From contig NC_085055.1 of assembly GCF_963662255.1 (NCBI RefSeq), positions 9,865,102 to 9,929,101 on the forward strand: a stretch of 64,000 bases of DNA, in the 5' to 3' direction. Every line of letters begins with the position of its first letter. The first letter of the stretch is position 1. This DNA is from Cinclus cinclus (lineage: Eukaryota > Chordata > Aves > Passeriformes > Cinclidae). The notes under the pieces are model-generated. The model had not been told where the DNA came from, did not search any database, and worked only from the letters and a program-made list of their open reading frames with translations. The translations under genes were made by a program, and so were the position numbers. Positions 25,301-37,090 of this stretch are shown piece by piece.

Positions 25301-27794
25301 TGCAGATGCCAGCAAGGCAGAAATCCTTGCTTGTTGGAAATGCTGAGCAGTGTTAGGAGTGCAGCAGGGGCCATGCCTGGGCTGACCCTGCCTGTCTGCC
25401 TGGGTTTGGCCAGATTACATCAAGCGGCTGCGGTACTGCGAGTACCTGGGCAAGTATTTCTGCCAGTGCTGCCACGAGAACGCCCAGACAGTCATCCCCA
25501 GCCGCATCCTGCGCAAGTGGGACTTCAGCAAGTACTATGTGAGCAACTTCTCCAAAGACCTGCTGAGCAAGATCTGGAGTGACCCACTCTTCAACGTGCA
25601 AGCTATCAATCCTGGACTGTACCAGAAAGTGAAGGCTCTCAACCAAGTGCGGGTAAGACCCTTTCCATGCCTTCCTGAGTGGAGTTTGGGTGAGGTGGAT
25701 GACTGCCAGCTGTAAACTGTATTTCAGAGAAGCTGGGGAAAAGCAGATATTTCAGTTTTGGAGGCTTAAAACCTTATCACTGTGTATTTCCATTAATTTC
25801 TTCTGATTTCTTCAGTAGCATAGGAATGTCAAAAGGAATTTCTGCCTGGTATCCAGCTGGGCTTCAGTTTATCTCCTGGAGCACATGACAATGGTTATGC
25901 TCTACTTGCCCTGTGTGATGTAAACACTTTGGAAACAGGAGAGCAGCAGCTGAGGAGCAGCAGTTACTTCATCAGCACAGGGAATGGGGCAGACCTGCTT
26001 GACCGAGGACTGTGCTCTGTTCACTGATTCTTTGTCCGCCCTTCCTCTCCAGCTGCTGCGAATCCAGCTTTTCCACATGAAGAACATGTTCAAGACATGC
26101 CGGCTAGCTAAAGAGTGAGTCCTGGGCTGTTGTGCTGTCCTGGTTCTGTCCCCTGGCAGTTTGCACTGGGAATCTGTGCAGCTTGTGCATTGACTTCTGG
26201 GGAGAGAAGGGGCTGGAAGGGGAGAGAAAGCAGAGTGGAGTCACTTTGCTCTGAGCTCTGGTTTCTGTGTCCTTTCAGCCTCCTGGACTCCTTTGACACA
26301 GTGCCTGGCCACTTGACAGAGGATTTGCACCTCTACTCGCTGAGTGACTTCAGTGCCATCAAGAAAGGGGACCTGATGCCTCGTCTGACAGAGCTACTGA
26401 AGGCAGGCAGCCTACACATTGACAAGTGCATGGTAAGGCCTCCTCTGCTGCCTCCTGCATGGACTCTTGGGAGCAGGCTTTGCTGCAAAGATAACTGATG
26501 GGGAGGCTTTGGTATGCAGGGCAGCCACCAAATTAACTGATTCAATGCTAACTGTTCCTGCCTGCTTCACAGAGCTCCTACCCAGCATGAATGGGGTATT
26601 GCTACCACATTTTGGTTCTTCCCTGCCCCTGACACAGGTAGATTCAGCCTTCGTGTGCTCCATGCTGAGGAAGGGCTGTCCCAGAGTTAGAGCAGGGCAC
26701 TGTGGCCTGCTGTCCTGCTCTACTCTACCTTCTGTTCTACTTGCCATCGAGATGAGCACTTAGCTGCTTCTTCCTTATCTTTTGTCCTTCCAGCTATGCC
26801 AAGCCAAAGGCTTCATCTGTGAGTTCTGCCAGAATGAGGATGACATCATCTTCCCCTTTGAGCTCAACAAGTGCAAGACATGTGAAGGTGAGATACTGAG
26901 GAAAAACAGGGAGGGGGCAGACCCTGGGGCCGCCAAGGTCTGCTTCCAGTTTGAGTGGCATTTGTACTAGCAAGAGGTACAGAGCCATAGCCAGCCAGAC
27001 CAGAGTGCCCCTGTGCATGGCCTGTGTCTGCAGTGTGTTACAACAGCAGCAGATCATCATTGTAACTTTTCTGGCATGGTAAAGTGTGTAGGTCTTCTCC
27101 TGACCACAGTCTGCTGCTGCCCTGGCAGCTGTGGACAGTCAAGCTGGGTGTCTGGGAGCCCTGGCTTCCCTCCTGTTGTGGTTACAGGACAGGCTGCAGC
27201 CTTCACACAGCTCCCCTGTCCCTGCTTGGATGGCTGGAGCTGGCCTTGCAGAGCAGACAGAGCCTGAAGGCTTTATCTCTGTACCCTTCCTGCCTGCTAA
27301 GAAATCCCTAGGCTCCTTCAGGAGACATCCTTGATAATGCCTAGTATTAATGGCCGAGTAGAGCTTGGCCCTACATCTTGGGACCAGACTCTGAACAGGC
27401 ATAAAATGGCTCCTGATAACATGCAAGCCTTGGTTTGGCAGGTGCAGTGCCAGAGAAAATGTTGGGCAAAGTCACTGTTTCCTTGGAGTATCAGGAAAGC
27501 TTGGGGAGGGATCTTGTGCAGAGCAGAAATCCTCTCTCCTGCGTTTACAAAGCTTCATGAGCTAGTGCAGGGACCTGGGGTGTGGAGTGTCAGGCAGTCT
27601 GTCAGCACTCAACCATGCTCTCCCTCACAGACTGCAAAGCCTGCTACCACAAATCCTGCTTCAAATCCGCCCCCTGTCCCCGCTGCGAGCGTCTTCAAGC
27701 CCGGAGAGAGCTGATGGACAAGCAGAACATGGAGTCCTACATCTCAGACTGCGAGGACAAGCTGGAGCAGCCAGAGGCAGTGGCAGCCACATGA
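4387..27794 (+). CDS. RUBCN: Rubicon, RUN and cysteine-rich domain autophagy regulator
   Basis: Rubicon binds the UVRAG-Beclin 1-VPS34 lipid kinase complex and Rab7 on late endosomes and restrains autophagosome and endosome maturation; it also supports LC3-associated phagocytosis. Coding exons: 4387-4424, 10490-10643, 12434-12517, 13461-13620, 13795-13901, 14822-14978, 15205-15753, 16304-16348, 18224-18319, 18492-18607, 19082-19283, 19654-19755, 20539-20613, 23255-23315, 23851-23983, 24343-24488, 24808-24872, 25414-25652, 26053-26114, 26279-26432, 26794-26887, 27631-27794. All have AG/GT borders and compatible phases, giving 1,000 residues, or 975 without the 75-nt exon at 20539 (human 972). 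The RUN domain covers about residues 45-180, a Ser-rich middle follows, and the cysteine-rich Rubicon-homology region spans about 745-985 ([36 protein letters not shown]). The start gives [12 protein letters not shown], then [10 protein letters not shown], aligned with the human N terminus. Confidence 0.95.
18775..18815. repeat. Perfect 17-bp hairpin in a RUBCN intron
   Basis: The left arm CATCTGTCATACATATG (18775-18791) and right arm CATATGTATGACAGATG (18799-18815) are exact reverse complements around a 7-nt loop, GCAGCAA. The pairing stops abruptly outside the arms. It lies in the intron between the exons ending at 18607 and starting at 19082. Confidence 0.85.
20539..20613 (+). CDS. RUBCN: Putative 25-codon cassette exon of RUBCN
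   Basis: This 75-nt stretch is open, starts after a 'tcatacag' acceptor, ends before a 'gtaccc' donor, and is symmetric (phase 1-1), so it can be included or skipped without shifting the frame. It encodes [20 protein letters not shown] plus five residues, about residues 604-628, between the acidic [13 protein letters not shown] segment and DADIKRN. The human 972-residue form as I remember it joins these neighbours directly. It may be alternative, lineage-specific, or a decoy; transcript data would decide. Confidence 0.5.
22059..22090. repeat. 12-bp inverted repeat in a RUBCN intron
   Basis: The arms TCAGCCTGTGAT (22059-22070) and ATCACAGGCTGA (22079-22090) are perfect reverse complements with an 8-nt loop. 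A short direct repeat (gattccctt) overlaps the structure, suggesting a replication-slippage quasi-palindrome. Confidence 0.7.
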
Positions 27795-28732
27795 GCACAT
27801 TGCAGCCAAGGAGCACATCAAGGGTTTATTTATGTGCATGGTCTTCATCACCAGAGACTGAGCTATGCAGACTGGGGATGAGGAGGACTGTTGGGAGGCC
27901 TGGAGCACTGTCTTGAAGGGATCTCTTTTCCTTCATGCAGTAGTGCTGGGCTGAGAAAGGAGCATAATCCACCATGTGGATCTGCTCCAGGTACCACTCC
28001 CACTCCCTGATGCCTTTGCTTGGGGGGAGGCAGCTGCTTCTGCCTATCCTGCAGGCAGAACAGGGACCTTTTCCAAGCAGTTGTTCATGCTGGACCTGGC
28101 AGGGTTGTGTTGTCCATCCCTGTGCCCTGCTCCAAGCTGAGCAGAGTCCCCTGAAGGGTCAGCACTTCCTGCTCATCAGCTGTATACTTGGAAGCTCTGG
28201 TCACATCTGCTCCTTGGAGGAGGGAGGTCTCAGTCCTCTGATCCTCCATTCTGCTGCTGGGGGTTGTGTGCATGGAGGGAGGGTGGGGTTCAGGGTTGGT
28301 TATATATTTAACAGCTCCCTTTCTCAAATGTGCTGTGGGACACTGCTGAACAGCAGTTGCTCCCACTCCAGAATCAGACAAAGGAGGTGGCAATGATGAA
28401 AGTGCCAGATTTCCCTGTGCTGCAGAGGGACGTTGCCCCTGGAACAGCTGCACAAGTGGATGTGCTGATGGACTTTTGATAGGCAGATCCCCATGGATCC
28501 ACGGAACTCTACCTCCATGGGATATGGTGAGGCTTCTGACCCTACTTCCTTCTCATGCTGCCAGTCTTACCAGGGAGATATGTTCTTCTTTAAGAATGAC
28601 ATGGGACCTCACTGTTGGCACAGGACCTGCCTTGTGTGGAGCTGCCTCTGCCTGAGACCTGTGGAGATGCAAGTGGAGGGTCATCCCTCCGGCTGCATCA
28701 CCAAGCCTCTGTCTAGGTTTGTTGTTTCAGGT

Positions 28733-28765
<33 letters not shown>

Positions 28766-30175
28766 TTTTGTTTTGTTTTTCTGCTGGATTTGGTTTAATT
28801 TTTTAACGTGGTTGTTTGTATTTTAACTGTGTGTTCCCCCTCAAGGAGGTGATGCTTGAAATGCCCTCTTAGGGGGCACAGGATCTGCTTGGGACTCACC
28901 AGTATAATCTCCAGGGCTGTCCTGCTCCTGGCTCCTCACCCCTGGATGAAGCTGGTCCCCTCTCCCAGCAGGATCTTCTGCTTCCCTTGAGAGAGGAAGG
29001 GTCCCTGAGCCAGGCAAGCCTTGAAGCTTCCCAGCTGTGCTGTGGTGGGATGGTCAGGCAGCCTGCTTGCAATGGGGATATCTGGGAGGGAGGAGTTTGG
29101 TACTGGCGTGCTGACAAGGACTGGTTCCTCACTGATGCAGAGCCACCTGCCACAAGTGAGAGCTTTGCAGGGTCAGGGTCAGACCCAGTGGGACAAAGTG
29201 AGCTCTGTCCACAGTTGAGGTATTTCTGCATCATGGGGGGATACTTTAGCCATGGCATATCCAGCAGCACCTCAGCACAGGTGGTATGTGGGGTGTTAGG
29301 AAGGATGGTGTGGCCTGTGTATATGCAAGGAGGGTGTTGATGGACCAGGGAGCACTGGCAAAAGGTCTCAAGGGGCGGTGACTCTCAGCACATGCCCTGA
29401 TTCGAGGCTGGGATATGACCCCTCATGGGCCCTTGCTGTGGGGGTGGCAGTGGGGAGATGAGGTTGGGATCAGGAGAGGTGGCTGCAGGCCTTGCCAGTG
29501 AGTGCTGTGCTGCTCAGCAGCATGTCTTCCCTGCCTGCACCATCCTGACAAAGTCCTGAAAGCAGGGTTCAGCTCCCCACTTGCTCCCCTGGGGTTTTTG
29601 CTGTCTTGTGTATTGCTTCTGCTTGTTTTCCCCAGCAGAGCAGCTGCTCTTCTGCTGACTCTGTTTCTGCCAGCCCTGGGCTGCCAGATGCTGGTCTGCC
29701 TTGGTCTTGCCTGTCCCCAAGCCAAGTGCTCCTGCTGCTGCTTTGGCCTGGAACCCTGTTCCCTGGAGTTGCCTCAGCAGCACACCTCCATTTACCCTAT
29801 TTTGTTTGAAGCACTTTAATGTCATGGGACAGCAGCTGAGAGGCTGCCCAGATCCCTTTCTAGAAGCACTGAGTTCTTTTTGAGAAGAGGGAAGGAATTC
29901 TGGCTTTGTTAGGGTCTCAACCCTCCACCATGGACTATCTATGGAAGCAGCAGGACTCACAAACCTGGCACAGGTCTCCAGGGCAAGATTGTGCCCAGCA
30001 CTGACACTGCTGCCCAGCACTGACTGCTACAACACTGGAATTGGCCAAGACAGGGAGCTCTTTGGGAGGGAGAGCTGGGGGCTACCCTGGCCATCAACTG
30101 AAGCCCTCACAGCGTGATTGTTATTGCACAGCAATTAAAGTGCCGTCCTTAATAAACTAAGTTAATGAGGAGTCC
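27795..30175 (+). other. RUBCN: RUBCN 3' UTR with poly(A) signal
   Basis: After the stop codon about 2.35 kb of sequence without coding signs leads to AATAAA at 30151-30156, preceded by AATTAAA near 30131 and followed by a GT-rich tract after 30177. I take this as the 3' UTR and cleavage region. It contains an uninterrupted T run at about 28734-28764 followed by GTTTT repeats. No exon of another gene is visible inside it. Confidence 0.55.
28734..28780. repeat. Poly-T / (GTTTT) tract
   Basis: About 31 consecutive T residues are followed by three GTTTT units, inside the presumed RUBCN 3' UTR. Length is likely variable and prone to sequencing error. Confidence 0.9.
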
Positions 30176-30179
30176 AGTT

Positions 30180-30988
30180 GTGTTATGACCTTGTTTAAGG
30201 TGGGGTAATGGTTTGTATGGTACCTTGGGGTGATGGGGCAGGCAGGCCATGCTGCTGATGGCAAGGAGCAGTGGAAGGAACAGCTTGTGCAGCTGGTGAT
30301 GCAGTCACTGGGAGAGGGTTATTGTCACTACCACTTCATTTGGCTTGTGGCCTCTCCCTGCAACCTGCCCCCTGGACTTGGCAGGAGGTACAAGCCACTG
30401 AGTGAGGGACTCTGTACTGCCCCTCTCCTTCCAGAGCCTGCCTTTTCTGTTGGCAGAGGGGCCCGGGAGCCTGGCCTTGGCTGCCCTGCCCGTGCTTGCA
30501 TGCCCATTCCATGCCACCTGGCTCTCCCTTCACAGCAGTGTTGTGCATCTCCCCATAAACACCATCAACATAGGTGATAGAAACTATAAGCTTTAAAACA
30601 ACTGTTGAAAGACACGTCTGACAGCCCAGCACTGGCTCCACGAAGAGCCTCTTCCTGGGGGTTTTTCCCTAGAAACACCCTGCTCATCCTAACTCTCAGC
30701 TGTGCCTACCAGCAGCAATGGTGACCTAGCCTACTCCTGAGGACAGTGGTTGTAGAAAAGGTTTCTGGCAGGCACAGGCATGCTGAGGATGGGCTCACAG
30801 CTGCCAGCAAACCTGTGGCAGCAGAAGGGCTCCAGCAGCTGCCCCAGTGTGGCAACTTGAGCAGTGGATGATGGCAAAGACCTGCAAAACCCTGGAGTTG
30901 GCTGCTGCTACACGACCCCTTCAGTATCCCTGGGTGGTCCCTGCCAGCTGGCAGCTTGGCAAAGGCACATCTGCCCCAGCCCAGGGGA
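30180..30988. other. Gap between convergent 3' ends
   Basis: The stretch lies between the RUBCN poly(A) signal and the photolyase stop codon. It presumably holds the photolyase 3' UTR, but I see no AATAAA or ATTAAA on the minus strand here. No coding exon is recognised. Confidence 0.4.
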
Positions 30989-33900
30989 TCACTGGGGGTG
31001 TGTGGGGGCATAGCGACGCTCAAACTGGTCCACATCGAACTTGCGCTTGCAGCCGGCGTAGTTCATGTAGCGAATCTTCCCAAAGATGGGTCGCTCTGCC
31101 CAGCCCTGGTCATGAATGCCACAGATGGACCACAGGCAGCCTGCCAAGCACAGGGACGGAAGTGTCAGCACTCTCCCTTGCTCAGAGACACCCAGAGAGC
31201 AAGTGGGATGTGGGTGCAAAGCAGAATGGGCTGGATTTGCCTGCAGAGTCCCCACTGCAGCCTTGACCATCACAGCTAAGCCCTCGTACCCCATGTCCCC
31301 ATCCTGCAGCTTACCTACATATCCATTGGGGTCCCTCCCGTCCAGCTCATAGCGGTCGTTGAGGTAGATAGCAAACTGCAGGGCCTCCTCAGGGGAGTGC
31401 GTCCACTCCAGGATCTTCTTGGCCCAGTACATCCGCAGGAAACCATGCATCTTGCCCTCCGAGACCATCTGCAGCTGCAGGGATAGAGACAGAGACAGTC
31501 ATAAAGGTCAGTCCATGGCAGGTCACCTCTGCGCCTCAGAAAAAAGCTCAGCATTTTGTGGAGAAGATGTAGGGCAGTACCTGGGCAGCATTCCAGAGTG
31601 GGTCATGTGTGGTCCCCTGCTCCAGCTCCTGCAGACTGTACAGATAAGGCCTCTTGTCTTTGGCGTGTAGCTTCAGGGTGGTTTGAGCCCAGTCATAGGC
31701 ACCTGTGAGCAAGGGAGGAGCAACACTGAGCAACCTGTTCTGCAGGGTCCTGAGAACTGAGCTACTGAGGGCACTGTGCCCTAGAGGCACCAGTCTTGAA
31801 GAGGGCACTTGCCAGCTTCTGTCCTGCCACCACAAAAGACCAAATGATGGGACATTAGTGCCCCCACAACCCTTCTCCTAGCAGAACTGGGATTGCAAAG
31901 TTGGAGTGACTAGTTGGGTACCCAGCAGGGCCCAGGTGACCCAGGAGACCCAGGATGGTACCCTGCACACTGTCGTAGTTCTCATTGTAGTAGCAGAAGT
32001 TTTCAGCCAGCTCCCGCCGCACCACAGCCTCCTCCACAAATGCATCCACTGAGTCCTTGTAATTACGCCGGTGCTTCTGCACCTCCAGGATAGCTCTTTG
32101 GGTGGAAACCTGGCCTGGGGACATGGGGAAGGAGCAAGTCAGGCTGCCGCTCCAAGCCACAATGCTCAGTCCTGCTGCAGAGTGGGAATCCTGGGATACT
32201 CACCAAAGTGAAGCCATGGGGACAGGTTGCTGAGAGCCGCCTTGTTGGGATCATTTCTGTGGGTGCTGAAGGATTTCAGCCTCTCTGCAATGAAGGACTT
32301 CAGCACAGACATCCCTGCAGCTGTGCCAGGGGTTGCCCACTCCACCTCCTTCACGGTGTGGTCCACCTGCAAGCTCGAATAACAGGCCTCCCAAGCGATG
32401 GGCTGGGTGGCGACCAAGCACTGAGTGCATCTGCAGAATCTTTTCAGCGAGGGCTGCCCTGAGTGTTATGCTCCCAACCAGCCTAGTCCCCAGTCCATGC
32501 CAACCTCCTTTTCTTCACTAGCTCTCGGCATGGCAGAGATGTTCGAATTGAATTAATGAGGTGGGAACCTCCCTTTCCCCAGGGCATCCTCATCTCCACA
32601 CCATCCTCATTCCCTGTCAACCCCTCCCAGGATCACAAAGGATCTGTGAAACAGATCTGAGACCTGCCCATGAATGGGTTTGGAGTGTCTCCTGCTGGTA
32701 CCTGTGCTGGGCAGGAGGGCAGATATGGGTGATGAACAACAGGGGGAAACTCGGTGAGGAACTCAGGGAGCTGAGCGTGGATCTTGCCCCGGATGGTCCT
32801 GGCGCTGTACTCCTGCTTGGGGGAGGCAACCCAGCACGGCACGATGTTGTGGGCATCAACCTGGGAAGCAAAGCCGTGAAGAAGGGTGTGAGAAGCAAAC
32901 AATCCTGACAACATGACACACATGCTCTTTGCTCAAATCACTCCAGTGCACAAGACACAGGAGACAAGCTTGTCCTACATCTCACCAGTTTTCCATTCCC
33001 AGAATGCTGGTACCCACCTGTGCAAATGGTACATCCTCTGGCAACCGCTCCCTGAGGTCCTCTACCCACTGTCGGGGGAGGCGCAGGGGACTGAAGTCTG
33101 TCACCAGCCCACCCACGCCATGCTCTGCCACAAATGTGGGCAGCACGTCCTTGGCATAGCCCAGCAGCAAGTGGAAAGAGATGTTCAGCTCTGCACACTC
33201 CTGCAGTGACAGGGAAATGGCTGTGGGACAGTTCACAGCTCTGCAAACCCCACCCAACCACCATCTGCTGAAGGGATGGATCTGCCTCCCCCCTTCCCCA
33301 GGAGCCCTGTCCCACCCAGCACGGAGACCCCTGGCTGTACCTCCGCTACCTCCTGCAGGCCCCTCAGCATGAACCTGTAGTGGCGGATGGTGGCCTCTAG
33401 AAATTTGGGCACCAAGCAGAAGCAGACGTGCAGAGGCAGCTCCTGTTTGAGGGCCAGGCGCTGGGCGTAGAGGAAAGCCCAGTTATCTGGGGGGAAAGCA
33501 CACGGGGCAGCGTCAGGAAGGTGCTTCACTGGCAGGATGGGAATGGGGTTTCACAGGAATTTTCCCCTCAGACCTCCCTGTAGAGAGTGAGGCCAGCACC
33601 AAAGTTTCCGAAGGAAGGGACCATTTTTTACCACTTTTACCACCCATGGGAACCCCTTCCACTAGCTGGTTCGCACCTTGAACTCGCTGATCCCGGCACA
33701 TCCAATAAAGGATGCAGCGAGCATCATTCTTGAGGTCTGAGACCCGCGAGACAAGGCGAACCCGCTTTTTGTTGTACTTGAACTCTCGAACGGACGGGGC
33801 CGCCCTCCGACGGGCGTTCTGTATCGCCTCCTCTTCCTCCGTCCTCCGAGACACGGGCGGCACCTCCGTGACCTCGGCCTTTCGCTTGCCTTGTCCCCGC

Positions 33901-34477
33901 CGCATCCTCTGCACCGCCCGGAGCAGCGTGGCTGCAGGCGAGAGCAGAACAGGCCGTGCTGAGCTCCCGCGCTTCCCGGCGAATCCCGGGCCCGGTCCGC
34001 CCCCAGAGCCCGGGGGATGCCGGTCCCCTGCCCATCCCGGTCCTCGGGAACCGGGGAATATCGGCGTTACAGCCCCCGACCCGATCCGATCCGCTCCGCT
34101 CCTGCTCTCGATACCTGGGGTCCGAGTCCCGGTCCCGATCCCGATCCCGATCCCGATCCCGATCCCGATCCCGATCCCGATCCCGATCCCGATCCCGATC
34201 CCGATCCCGATCCCGGTCCCTCCCTGGCAGCCACGCGGCCCGGGAGTGTTACACAAGCCGTGGGCGGGTGCGAAGGGCGTGCCCACGGGCGTGGTCGTGT
34301 CCCGAGGGGCGCGGCTCCGCCACCGGGACCGCCCCCCGCACACGGGCCCAGGTGCTGCACCGGAGTCCCCGGCGCGCCCGAGGCGCTGCACCTGCGCCGG
34401 GAGTGGTGTCAGTGCCCGCTGGTGCCTCCCTCCCTACGCCCGGGAACAAGGAAGCAGTTCCAACTACCTTCAGCCAT
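30989..34477 (-). CDS. PHR: Class II CPD photolyase (deoxyribodipyrimidine photo-lyase)
   Basis: The enzyme splits cyclobutane pyrimidine dimers in UV-damaged DNA using blue light and a reduced FAD. Exons in transcript order: 34477-34468 (proposed), 33931-33677, 33486-33341, 33200-33018, 32860-32702, 32402-32204, 32114-31962, 31702-31581, 31474-31315, 31140-30989. Phases all agree and give 512 residues. Both class II signatures are present: [18 protein letters not shown] (exon 7) and [20 protein letters not shown] (exon 10). Other family landmarks are [50 protein letters not shown] and [19 protein letters not shown]. The N terminus is basic ([11 protein letters not shown]), which suits nuclear entry. 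The 10-nt first exon (MAE+G) is inference; translation could instead begin at the Met at 33905. It converges on RUBCN and diverges from the MUC20-like gene. Confidence 0.93.
33890..34420. promoter_or_regulatory. CpG-rich region at the photolyase 5' end
   Basis: The sequence around the photolyase second exon, first intron and the hexamer array is very rich in CpG compared with its flanks. It probably marks the photolyase promoter region. The divergent MUC20-like exon starts just to the right, at 34571, so the segment may influence both genes. No TATA box is evident. Confidence 0.45.
34133..34216. repeat. (CCCGAT)n hexamer array
   Basis: About 13 near-perfect tandem copies of CCCGAT sit in the proposed first intron of the photolyase, within a CpG-rich stretch. 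The array is open in several frames on both strands (for example Gly-Ile or Ser-Arg repeats), but these frames are a product of the repeat and lie between a good acceptor at 33932 and the proposed first exon. Confidence 0.92.
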
Positions 34478-34570
34478 CACTCGGTACCGTAGTTCCTCGC
34501 TGGCACCTTCCCCACGTCTTGTGTCCTCAGGTCCCCCACCTTGCCAGGCGCTGGGATGCTGACTTTGGAC

Positions 34571-36483
34571 ATGACTCGGGGTACGGGAGGGCTGCACCTG
34601 CTGCTGCTGAGCCTTGCTGTGCTGGATTTCCCACTGGGTAAGGGCTGAGCGGTATGTGGAGCTATCTATGGGGTAGGGGTGAGTGAGGGGCATCGTTCTT
34701 CAGGGTGGTGGGTGGCCCTGGGGTGACTTCACCCACAGAGGTGAAACACTTCAGGTGCTGTTTGCTCTCCAACATCTCAGCCCTGTCCTAGTGAGCAAAC
34801 AGGTCAGTGCTTTATAGAACACAAGCAACAAGCTCTATTTCTTTTGCCTCTGATGTGGGTCTCCATCTGGTGAGACAAGACCTTAGGCCCAGCTGGACCC
34901 CCTTGCTGAGCCTTAGTCCTTGCCTTTGCTACAACCTGCCCAGTAGCACCAAATGGCCCTGTCCAGATGGCAATGGGATGTACTAGGCCTGGAAAACTTC
35001 AAATGCCATCCCAACATTTGAACTTGATGCAAAGTAAGAGCAGTTTTGAATGGAACACTGGGAATAAACATGCAGCTTGTACATCCTGAGAGCCTGTAAA
35101 ACTACAGCTGTAGGTCCCTTCCTGCTGCACCCCTCAAACCCCTCCCAGAGCTTTTGTGGGTTGCACCAGGTGTCTCATGGACTTGCCCTGAGCTGCAAGC
35201 TGGGATTTGTTCCTTTGTGGGGCAAGTTCCACAAAGCATTCCCCTGTTGCCATTATTTACACCCACCACTATCAGTTCCTGACTATCTGCAGCACAGAGG
35301 GTTTGTTTAAATTGCCGCTGCTGCATTTCCAGACAATCTCACGGTCACCAGTTCCTGCTTGGCTCTTCCTGTCAGACGAGTTTGTCTGACTTCCTCCAGG
35401 GATGGGTGAAGATGGTGGAATGGGTCTTAGGACTGGCTCCTGGAGGAGTTTCTGCCCTGAAACCTGGATGGCCATGGCTTGTTCCTGCTTTGTCAGGCTG
35501 GGGATTTATGTGGTCTGCCTAGCTGATTGTCATGTTGCTGTTCAGGGAATCCACGTGCTTGATCCATGCAGGACAGGGAATCCCCACTCTTGATGATCCA
35601 TGGCTGATGCAAGACTTGGGCAGTTCATGGCAGTATTAATATTGCACCATCCCCAGCACAGCCATGGTTCCCATCTTTCACTGCCAGCCCTTGGGTGCTG
35701 TTTCTCACCTCTTTGCAGGAACCACTGTCCAAGATATGACAAACCCTGTATCCCTGTCTCTCTCAACCTCCTTGACACCCACAGAGACCATGGCACTACT
35801 GCCCAACACCAGTTCAAGTACTGCAGCCACCTTCCCTTCCTCTCATCCTGCAACCTCCACCCCAGAGATACCAATGGATGCCTTCACACCCAATGCTTCT
35901 ACAGCTCAGCAGATCAGCCCAGCAGCCTCCAACATCACCACACCACAGGCAAGGGGCAGCACAGCTCACAGCACTCCTGTGTCACCTGGACAGGGACCCA
36001 CCACCACCAGCAATACCCCAGCAGGGCTGGGATCCACCACCAGCAGCACACCAACCCTAACCTCCGTGGCCATGACCTCCAGCTGTGACAAGACTCCCAC
36101 TTTCACATCTGTGGGGACCAGCACGACCCTGGCTGTCAGCTCATTTGGAGTTGAAATGAGCATGCTGCCTCCCCCAACCTCTACTCTTCTCTCCTCCACT
36201 GGCACCACACTTGGCACCAGCACCCACCAAGGGCCAGCCATGACCACACTGCTCAGCAGCATGTCCCCAGGGACCAGCACCACCTCTTCTTCCACCACCC
36301 CAGAAGTGACAGACACTTCAGATGGGCTGTTGATGGCCCCATCAGACACCACTGCCTCCCTTGCTACCACCACGGAGCTCCCTGGGAGCATCCCTGTCCC
36401 CAGCCTGCCAGTTGTGACCATGCCTAAGACCACCCCTGGTACCTCCACCCCAACAGAACCAGAGACCCCCAGTGACACTGCAG
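34571..36483 (+). CDS. MUC20-like upstream unit: signal exon plus Ser/Thr-rich exon
   Basis: Exon 34571-34637 encodes MTRGTGGLHLLLLSLAVLDF plus PL, a classical signal peptide, ending in a phase-1 'gtaagg' donor. Exon 35719-36483 follows a 'ctctttgcag' acceptor and encodes about 255 residues of mucin-type sequence (runs such as TSSSTAATFPSS, TTTSNTPAGLGSTTSSTPT, SPGTSTTSSSTTP), ending before 'gtgagt' in phase 1. This unit is paralogous to 37812-39484: the intron starts and a 270-nt intron block match. I find no C-terminal exons of its own before the second unit. It may splice on to the exon at 39074 (phases fit, giving a 507-residue product), act as an alternative 5' part, or be a decaying duplicate. 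Confidence 0.65.
35249..35527. repeat. Duplicated intron block, copy 1
   Basis: This segment, within a wider paralogous stretch (35144-35613), matches 38601-38879 with only three differences that I can count. It lies upstream of the first Ser/Thr-rich exon and includes a forkhead-like GTTTGTTTAAATT at 35311. Confidence 0.9.
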
Positions 36484-36649
36484 GTGAGTGCAGCTACAGG
36501 GCACCCAGAGGGCAGGATCAGGGTAGTAAATCCCCACAGGATCTCCCATCTTGCTCAGCCAGGCACTTGGATTCTTCCCCCAGGGGCCACCCGGTCTCCA
36601 GGCTCTTCAGGCCAGTGGGTGGGCCCCGCGCTGGGGGGGCTCTGCTGTG

Positions 36650-37090
36650 ACAGTACTGCCGTGTGGCTGTCCCCAGCACTGAGGCTGTATGTATACACCC
36701 CCTAGCAGATCTATGTACCGTGTACCCCAAGGAGTGTCACTGTACCCCAGCAGTCTCCCTGGCACCTGTCCCCTGGTAGTGCTGCTTACTGGGTACCTGT
36801 GTCCCGTCAGTGTGGCTGTATCCTGGTGGCTGTTGCAGGAGTCTTTATCCTGGGACTGCAGATGTACCCTGGTGACAGCCCACTCTGTTCACCTCAACCA
36901 GGACAGGGAGACTGTATCCTGCCCCAGTACCCCTGGCCATGCACATATTCCTGGTGTCCCTGTATCCCAGCAGCACTACTGTATTCTCACACATACAATA
37001 CACCCTGGCCTGATACCTGCAGTGTGAGAGCACCTCATCAGAGTGCTGATGGCCTCTGTGTGCCTGTGCCCTGGCAGTGCCCCCATGTAG
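36650..37090. repeat. Degenerate minisatellite-like tract
   Basis: Units of roughly 28-32 nt built around 'TGTACCCC/TGTATCCTG..AG' recur irregularly (for example at 36717, 36741, 36817, 36863, 36913 and 36959). The copies are too diverged to define a clean period. The tract lies in the intron or spacer after the first MUC20-like unit and shows no coding signal. Confidence 0.35.

Noticed and set aside
33513..34391. Long minus-strand frame with Gly-Ile repeats, and plus-strand Ser-Arg and Asp-Pro repeat frames
   Set aside because: They are produced by the (CCCGAT)n array. On the minus strand the true exon starts at the acceptor before 33931.
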